This document shows positions 31,553 through 35,657 of a stretch of DNA of 35,657 nt, one piece after another. The stretch covers positions 1 to 35,657 of the forward strand of contig DATDMG010000133.1 of the NCBI GenBank assembly GCA_036518955.1, in the 5' to 3' direction. The stretch comes from DATDMG01 sp036518955 (GTDB lineage Bacteria; Actinomycetota; Actinomycetes; Actinomycetales; Kineosporiaceae). Position 1 is the stretch's first letter, and each line of letters opens with the position of its first letter. Under the pieces are notes generated by a model. The model did no database searches. It was given only the letters and a program-made list of their open reading frames with translations, and was not told the DNA's origin. Both the position numbers and the translations under genes were made by a program.

Positions 31553-32676
31553 AGCTGCCGGCCCTTCCAGGCCAGCCGGCCCGCGCGCCGGTCCCGCCAC
31601 GAGGCGGCCAGCAGCCAGAGCACGGTGAGCACGGACGCCGGGTGGAAGAACGCGTCCGGGAGCGAGCGCCCGCCGGTCCGCTCGGCCGCCAGGTAGCGGC
31701 TGGCCACCGCCGCTCCGTACCCGGCGAGCCCGATCGGGGAACCGGTGAGTCCGGCCAGCGGGGGGACGACGTACAGCACGGCCAGTCCCGTCCCGACGGC
31801 CGCCGCGCCTGCCGGTGACCCGAACGCCGCCCACAGCGACTTGCCGTACCCGGCGCTCAGCGACTCCCAGTCCCGGTACATCCGGCAGACCGCGACCTGG
31901 GTGCCGTCGATGACCACTCCGGTGCCGCCCGCGCGCTTGACCGCCCGGAGCAGCGCGACGTCGTCCAGGACCTGGTCCCGGACGCCGGCGTGGCCACCGG
32001 CCCGCCGGTAGGCGGCGGCGTCGACGACCAGGAACTGCCCGTTCGCGACGGCGAGCGACGGGCGTGGGCTGCGCTCGGCGACCCGCAGCGGGACCAGGGT
32101 CAGCCACGACCATTGCAGCAGTGGCTGGACCAGGCGCTCGCCGGCGCTCTCGGCGACCTGGCGCGGGTACGGGGACACCAGGTCGAGCCCGCTGCCGCGC
32201 AACAGGCTCACCGCGGCGGCTACGGCCTGCGGCGCCAGCCGCACGTCCGCGTCGACGAACACCAGCACCGAGCCGGTGGCCTCCCGCGCCAGTTGGGCGC
32301 ACGCATGCGGCTTGCCGAGCCAGCCTTCCGGCAGCGGCGCCCCGGTGAGCACCCGGACCCTCGGGTCGCCCGCGGCAGCGGCACGCACGGCGTCGGCCGT
32401 CCCGTCGGCGGAGCCGTCGTCGACCACGAGGATCTCCAGATCCGGAACGCGGATCTGGTCGAGCACGCGGACGAGGCATTCGGCGATCTGGTGCGCCTCG
32501 TCACGGAGCGGGAGCAGCACACTGACCCGCTCGGTGACCTGGGCCGGCTCGATGTCCGGGGTGCGCATCCGGCGCAGGTTCACCATGCTGTGCGCCGCCA
32601 GGGCGATCGACCCCAGCGAGCCGAACCAGGTCAGCGCGCGCCAGGCTCGCCCCACCCTCCCGCGACGTTCGGTCAC
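31549..32676 (-). CDS. Family 2 glycosyltransferase, membrane-bound, carotenoid-associated (CruG-like)
   Basis: About 375 residues. An N-terminal membrane segment (TWFGSLGSIALAAHSMVNL) precedes a GT2 catalytic domain: VSVLLPLRDEAHQIAECLVR, EILVVDDGSADGTADAV, the DxD-like VFVDADVRLAP, and DQVLDDVALLRAVKRAGG (acceptor/base region). Two or three C-terminal hydrophobic segments follow. This is the layout of membrane GT2 enzymes such as CruG and CrtQ that glycosylate carotenoids. Sugar and acceptor cannot be read from sequence. The GTG at 32676 forms a GTGA overlap with the CruF-like stop and has AGAGGCGG upstream. Directly downstream of the CruF-like gene, the same pairing as in cyanobacterial and actinobacterial carotenoid pathways. 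Confidence 0.85.
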   Translation of the reverse strand: MTERRGRVGRAWRALTWFGSLGSIALAAHSMVNLRRMRTPDIEPAQVTERVSVLLPLRDEAHQIAECLVRVLDQIRVPDLEILVVDDGSADGTADAVRAAAAGDPRVRVLTGAPLPEGWLGKPHACAQLAREATGSVLVFVDADVRLAPQAVAAAVSLLRGSGLDLVSPYPRQVAESAGERLVQPLLQWSWLTLVPLRVAERSPRPSLAVANGQFLVVDAAAYRRAGGHAGVRDQVLDDVALLRAVKRAGGTGVVIDGTQVAVCRMYRDWESLSAGYGKSLWAAFGSPAGAAAVGTGLAVLYVVPPLAGLTGSPIGLAGYGAAVASRYLAAERTGGRSLPDAFFHPASVLTVLWLLAASWRDRRAGRLAWKGRQL

Positions 32677-33515
32677 GACCGCCTCTGCACGGCCACCGAC
32701 CACAGGTACGGCAACACCGTCGCGCCCATCGTGACCCCGCCGTAGGCGGCGACGGCCGGGCGGTCGAAGAAGACCAGGTTGCCGAGGGCGGACCCGAGCC
32801 AGGTCCAGCCGAGCAGCAGCGCCGGGACCTGGTGGTCGCCGCGCCGTGGCCCGGTCATGTCGGGGAGGGCGCGGTCGAGCAGAAACGTGATCACGGTGGC
32901 GAAGAGCAGCCAGCCCACGGCGTTCGTGACCGGGACGTCGGGAACCCCGGGGAGTGCCGGTGCGGGATGGGCCCAGGTCCAGTTGCCTTCAGCCACCATC
33001 TGGGGATCGAGGTAGAGATCCCACGCGGCCAGGGTCCAGGCGGCGAGCGCCACCTGGACCGGCCGGCGTCGGGCCAACCGGCGGCCGAGCGCCAGGCAGG
33101 GGTAGGCGGTCATCGTCCAGGCCAGCGGGACCACCAGCGGGACGCCGAGGAGCTGCGGGCCGAGGCCGCCGGTGTACCGGTATTCCCCGAAGGGGACGCC
33201 GGTCGCCACGCCGACGGCCTCGGCCGCCCATCCGGTACCGGCCGCGACGACGACCAGCCGGGCGGCGGCGTCCGAGCCCCCTGCCCAGGTGGCGTGGAGC
33301 ACACAGGCGGTGGCGGCGAGCAGGACCGCCGCGACCGTGGCAGCGTGCAGCGCCGGGCCGTGCAGCAGCGGGTGCGTGATCTCGACCAGGATGGCGGCGA
33401 CGGCTGGCCCGAGGGCGAGGGCAGACCCGGCCAGCCGGCCGGCTGGTGGGGTGGCCGGCAGCGGTGCAGCGGGCGCCGTCGCGGTGATCCGGCCGGTGGC
33501 CGGGGATCTCTCCAC
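32673..33515 (-). CDS. cruF: CruF-like carotenoid 1',2'-hydratase
   Basis: 280 residues with about seven hydrophobic helices. It matches the carotenoid biosynthesis (DUF422/CruF) family through PFGEYRYTGGLGPQLLGVPL, VPLAWTMTAYPCLALGRRL, AWDLYLDPQMVAEGNWTW and FFDRPAVAAYGG. CruF adds water across the terminal double bond of an acyclic carotenoid end to give a 1'-hydroxyl. GTG start with GAGGAGG 5 nt upstream. It overlaps the glycosyltransferase gene by 4 bp and follows the CrtA-like gene by 23 bp. Confidence 0.88.
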   Translation of the reverse strand: MERSPATGRITATAPAAPLPATPPAGRLAGSALALGPAVAAILVEITHPLLHGPALHAATVAAVLLAATACVLHATWAGGSDAAARLVVVAAGTGWAAEAVGVATGVPFGEYRYTGGLGPQLLGVPLVVPLAWTMTAYPCLALGRRLARRRPVQVALAAWTLAAWDLYLDPQMVAEGNWTWAHPAPALPGVPDVPVTNAVGWLLFATVITFLLDRALPDMTGPRRGDHQVPALLLGWTWLGSALGNLVFFDRPAVAAYGGVTMGATVLPYLWSVAVQRRS

Positions 33516-33538
33516 GGGCGCCTCCTCTCGCGGTGAGT

Positions 33539-34315
33539 CTAGGGCTCCGGCTGCGTCGCGGCCCGCCCGACCACGCCGGGCGATCGGGGGGCGTCATGCG
33601 GCTCCAACGGGTCGCGGCCGTGGATCGTGCCCTCGACCGCGAGGACCTGGAACCGCGCGAACAGCTCCTCGGCGTACCACTTCTCCGACGCGGTCCGGGC
33701 GACCACCGCGGCGTGCGGCTCGCGCCGGTGCGCGAACGTGACCAGGCGGGCCGCGTCGTCCCACAGGCTGAAGGTGCCCTGCAGGCCGATCGGTGCCTCG
33801 CCGATCCCGATCGCGAGCCGCAACCCGGGTGCCGTGTGCAGGTCGGCGGCGACTGCAGGTACCGCTGACCAGAAGGTCGGCGTCCGTCGCCAGCGCAGCC
33901 TGGCCCGAGTGATCGCCGCGACGGGACCCTGGACGGGCCGCGGTGCCGGATCCCCGAACGGGCGCCGCCGGGACCACTGACCCCGGCTGGCCAGCGGCAC
34001 CATGGTCACGGTGAGCCGCTCGGTGCTGATCCGGCCCCAGGCGCGGGCCGTCGGTCCGGCCTCGAAGGCGGCGAGCGCGTCGGGATCGGACCAGGTGGCC
34101 AGCACCCCCCAGCGGTGCGGGTCGGCGTCCCGCGGGCCGAACGTGCGGCCCGCTCCCGTGCCGAGCAGCTTGCCGAACCGCAAACCGGGGGTGGCGCGCA
34201 GGTGGCGGCGGTCCAGTGCCATCCGCGCCAGCGCGGCGGGCACCTGCCGCCCGGCGACCCCCCACAGGGTGAGGCTCACCAGCGGCGGCGCCGCGGGGTC
34301 GGGCCCCCGGCTCAC
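33539..34315 (-). CDS. crtA: CrtA-like (spheroidene monooxygenase family) carotenoid oxygenase
   Basis: About 258 residues. Family features of spheroidene monooxygenase: LWGVAGRQVPAALARMALDR then LRATPGLRFGKLLGTGAGRTF, WGVLATWSDPDALAAF, SRGQWSRRRPFG, PVAAITRARLR, AIGIGEAPIGLQGTFSLWDD and SEKWYAEELFARFQVLAVEG. CrtA uses heme and O2 to oxygenate C-2 of acyclic carotenoids, giving a hydroxy then keto group. The GTG start forms a GTGA overlap with the TetR stop. With the CruF-like and CrtD-like genes it suggests C2 oxygenation of a 1-hydroxy-3,4-didehydro end. Substrate inferred from context only. Confidence 0.82.
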   Translation of the reverse strand: MSRGPDPAAPPLVSLTLWGVAGRQVPAALARMALDRRHLRATPGLRFGKLLGTGAGRTFGPRDADPHRWGVLATWSDPDALAAFEAGPTARAWGRISTERLTVTMVPLASRGQWSRRRPFGDPAPRPVQGPVAAITRARLRWRRTPTFWSAVPAVAADLHTAPGLRLAIGIGEAPIGLQGTFSLWDDAARLVTFAHRREPHAAVVARTASEKWYAEELFARFQVLAVEGTIHGRDPLEPHDAPRSPGVVGRAATQPEP

Positions 34316-34938
34316 GCAGCGCCCACCCGCCCGCGGACCATCCGGACGGCTGCCGCATGGACGTCGTCCAGGCTCCGGCCCGGGGAGTAGGTGAGCCAGT
34401 CCAGGGCCACCACCGCCACGGCGCCCAGCAGGGCCCCGGCGGCGAACTCGGCGTCGAGGCCGGGATCCAGCTCGCCGAGGCGCTGCCCGTCGAGGAGGAC
34501 GTCGTGGACCATGCCGGTCGCCCGGCCGCGCAGCTCGAGCAGGGTCGGCCGCCACGGCCGACCGGTCCGGAACAGCTCCGCCAGGAAGACCTGGATGAAC
34601 GCCAGGTGCTCGGCGGCACCCTCCAGTTCGGCCCGGACCAGCGCCTCGAGCGCGGCCCACCCGTGCCGACCCTCGACCGCCTGCCGGAGGCGGTCGAGGA
34701 GCCGGTCCACCCCGTGGCGCAGCAGCTCCTCGAACAGATGCTCCTTGCTGCCGAACTGGTAGAAGACCGTGCCCTTGGCCACGCCTGCGCGGGCCGCGAT
34801 CTCGTCAACCGTCGTGCCGGCGAAGCCCTGCTCGGCGATCAGCTCGGTAGCGGCGGCGAAGACGCGTTCCCGGGTGGAGAGGGTGAGGGGGGCCGGCGCC
34901 CTGCCGGTCGCGGGTCGCCGCTGGCTCACAGCGCTCAC
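34312..34938 (-). CDS. TetR-family transcriptional regulator
   Basis: About 208 residues. The N-terminal HTH reads RERVFAAATELIAEQGFAGT then TVDEIAARAGVAKGTVFYQF and GSKEHLFEELL (about residues 24-68), the classic TetR DNA-binding domain; the C-terminal ligand domain includes FIQVFLAELFR and GALLGAVAVVALDWLTY. The GTG at 34938 overlaps the permease stop (GTGA), and its own stop overlaps the crtA-like start, so it is embedded in one operon with export and carotenoid genes. It probably represses its own operon in response to a small hydrophobic ligand (typical for TetR-permease pairs); no operator can be assigned in the window because the operon start lies to the right. Confidence 0.9.
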   Translation of the reverse strand: MSAVSQRRPATGRAPAPLTLSTRERVFAAATELIAEQGFAGTTVDEIAARAGVAKGTVFYQFGSKEHLFEELLRHGVDRLLDRLRQAVEGRHGWAALEALVRAELEGAAEHLAFIQVFLAELFRTGRPWRPTLLELRGRATGMVHDVLLDGQRLGELDPGLDAEFAAGALLGAVAVVALDWLTYSPGRSLDDVHAAAVRMVRGRVGAA

Positions 34939-35657
34939 AGTGCCAGATCGGGATGCAATCGACGGATCGACCAGACCCGCTGCCGGCGCGCCGCCAGCGT
35001 CGTCAGGGCGAGGGCCGCCGCCGCGAACCCGACCAGCACCGCGGTGCTCCGCCACACCGCCGCACCCGGACCGCCGCTCAGCAGGTGCCGCAGCCCGGTG
35101 ACGACGTAGGACATCGGCAGCAGCGGGTGCAACCAGCGGAAGAGCGCCGGCGCCGTCTCGATCGGGTAGGTGCCGCCGGCCGACGTCAGCTGCAGCATGA
35201 GCAGCACGAGCGCCACCAGGCGCCCGGGCGCGCCGAACTGGGCGCCGATCCACTGCAGCATGGCGGCGAAGCTCAGCGCTACCACCGCGAGGAACGCCAG
35301 CAGCGCCCAGGGGCGTCGCGCGTCCAGGCCGAGCCCGAAGTGCAGCACCGCGATGAGCGTGCCCGCCTGCACCAGGCCGACCGCGGCAGCGGGCAGCCAG
35401 CCCGCCGCCGCGACCCGGGGGGACGGCGCGCTGCTGGCCAGTGCGCGGCGGCCGAGCGGCCGCAGCAGCATCGAGGTCACCAGGGCTCCGACCCAGAGCG
35501 CCAGCGGGATGAAGTACGGAGCCAGGCCCTCGCCGTAGGTCCTCGCCTGATTGACCGGGTCCGAGTGCAGGCTCACCGGGTCTCCGGCGACCTCGGCCCG
35601 GCGGGTCGCGGCGCTGCCGGTGTAGTCGGGAACCTTCGCGGCGGCGGTCGCCAGGCC
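34935..35657 (-). CDS. YhgE/Pip-type ABC-2 membrane permease, C-terminal part
   Basis: Partial: the last about 240 residues are visible and the gene continues past the right edge. The segment KVPDYTGSAATRRAEVAGDP followed by YGEGLAPYFIPLALWVGALV and at least five more hydrophobic helices (e.g. LLAFLAVVALSFAAMLQWIG; LVALVLLMLQLTSAGGTYPI) is typical of the C-terminal domain of YhgE/Pip proteins of the ABC-2 transporter superfamily. Such proteins are thought to export lipids, drugs or toxins; no partner ATPase is in view. Coupled by GTGA overlap to the TetR gene, so it is probably the regulator's main target. Confidence 0.82.
   Translation of the reverse strand, partial: GLATAAAKVPDYTGSAATRRAEVAGDPVSLHSDPVNQARTYGEGLAPYFIPLALWVGALVTSMLLRPLGRRALASSAPSPRVAAAGWLPAAAVGLVQAGTLIAVLHFGLGLDARRPWALLAFLAVVALSFAAMLQWIGAQFGAPGRLVALVLLMLQLTSAGGTYPIETAPALFRWLHPLLPMSYVVTGLRHLLSGGPGAAVWRSTAVLVGFAAAALALTTLAARRQRVWSIRRLHPDLAL

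Overview
The window is uniformly very GC-rich DNA with GTG starts, many 4-bp GTGA/ATGA stop-start overlaps and actinobacterial marker genes (class II DAHP synthase, PASTA kinase, Rv2175c-type regulator, SRPBCC/ArsA pair, fadD15-type ligase, septum-formation lipoprotein). It is most likely a chromosomal segment of a pigmented soil-type actinobacterium; I cannot name the genus from sequence alone. The order fadD15-like / SRPBCC / ArsA / acyltransferase / class II DAHP synthase / PknL-like kinase / Rv2175c-like / polyprenyl synthase / MetF resembles the conserved core known from the Mycobacterium tuberculosis Rv2172c-Rv2187 region and its Streptomyces counterpart, so most of the window is ancestral, with accessory blocks inserted.

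Region 1 (1-5.8 kb, minus strand): a tad/Flp-type secretion or pilus operon read as tadE, tadG-like, cpaB-like, cpaE-like, tadA (cpaF) and the first codons of tadB, which runs off the left edge. No Flp pilin or prepilin peptidase is visible. Region 2 (5.9-10.9 kb): a long-chain acyl-CoA ligase with a strong hairpin terminator and a recognisable promoter, a zinc-ribbon membrane protein with perfect 24-bp repeats, a 212-bp MITE-like element abutting its stop codon, then SRPBCC, ArsA-type ATPase and a Cys-rich repeat protein. Region 3 (10.9-16 kb): two adjacent ROK-family sugar kinases, an endonuclease/exonuclease/phosphatase-fold protein, a membrane protein plus alpha/beta hydrolase pair on the opposite strand, and a phosphate acyltransferase. 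Region 4 (16-22.8 kb): class II DAHP synthase, a threonine aldolase gene wrecked by a large internal deletion, a sulfite-oxidase-fold molybdoenzyme, a PASTA kinase, a LysM lytic transglycosylase and an Rv2175c-like DNA-binding protein.

Region 5 (22.9-35.7 kb): carotenoid biosynthesis in two minus-strand blocks. The first is crtE-crtI-crtB, which makes the desaturated C40 backbone. The second is a coupled operon: membrane permease (YhgE/Pip type) - TetR regulator - CrtA-like oxygenase - CruF-like hydratase - glycosyltransferase - lipoprotein - second CrtI/CrtD-type desaturase. Between them lie metF, a CDP-alcohol phosphatidyltransferase-like gene and a septum-formation lipoprotein. No lycopene cyclase is present in the window. 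The second block reads as a tailoring set for the acyclic (psi) end of a carotenoid: 3,4-desaturation, C1 hydration, C2 oxygenation and glycosylation.

A recurring regulatory pattern is a TANNNT-like -10 hexamer placed exactly 6 nt before the start codon (DAHP synthase, kinase, Rv2175c-like, metF), which suggests leaderless transcripts. No tRNA, rRNA or CRISPR array was found. No gene-free stretch exceeds about 300 bp apart from the threonine aldolase remnant.
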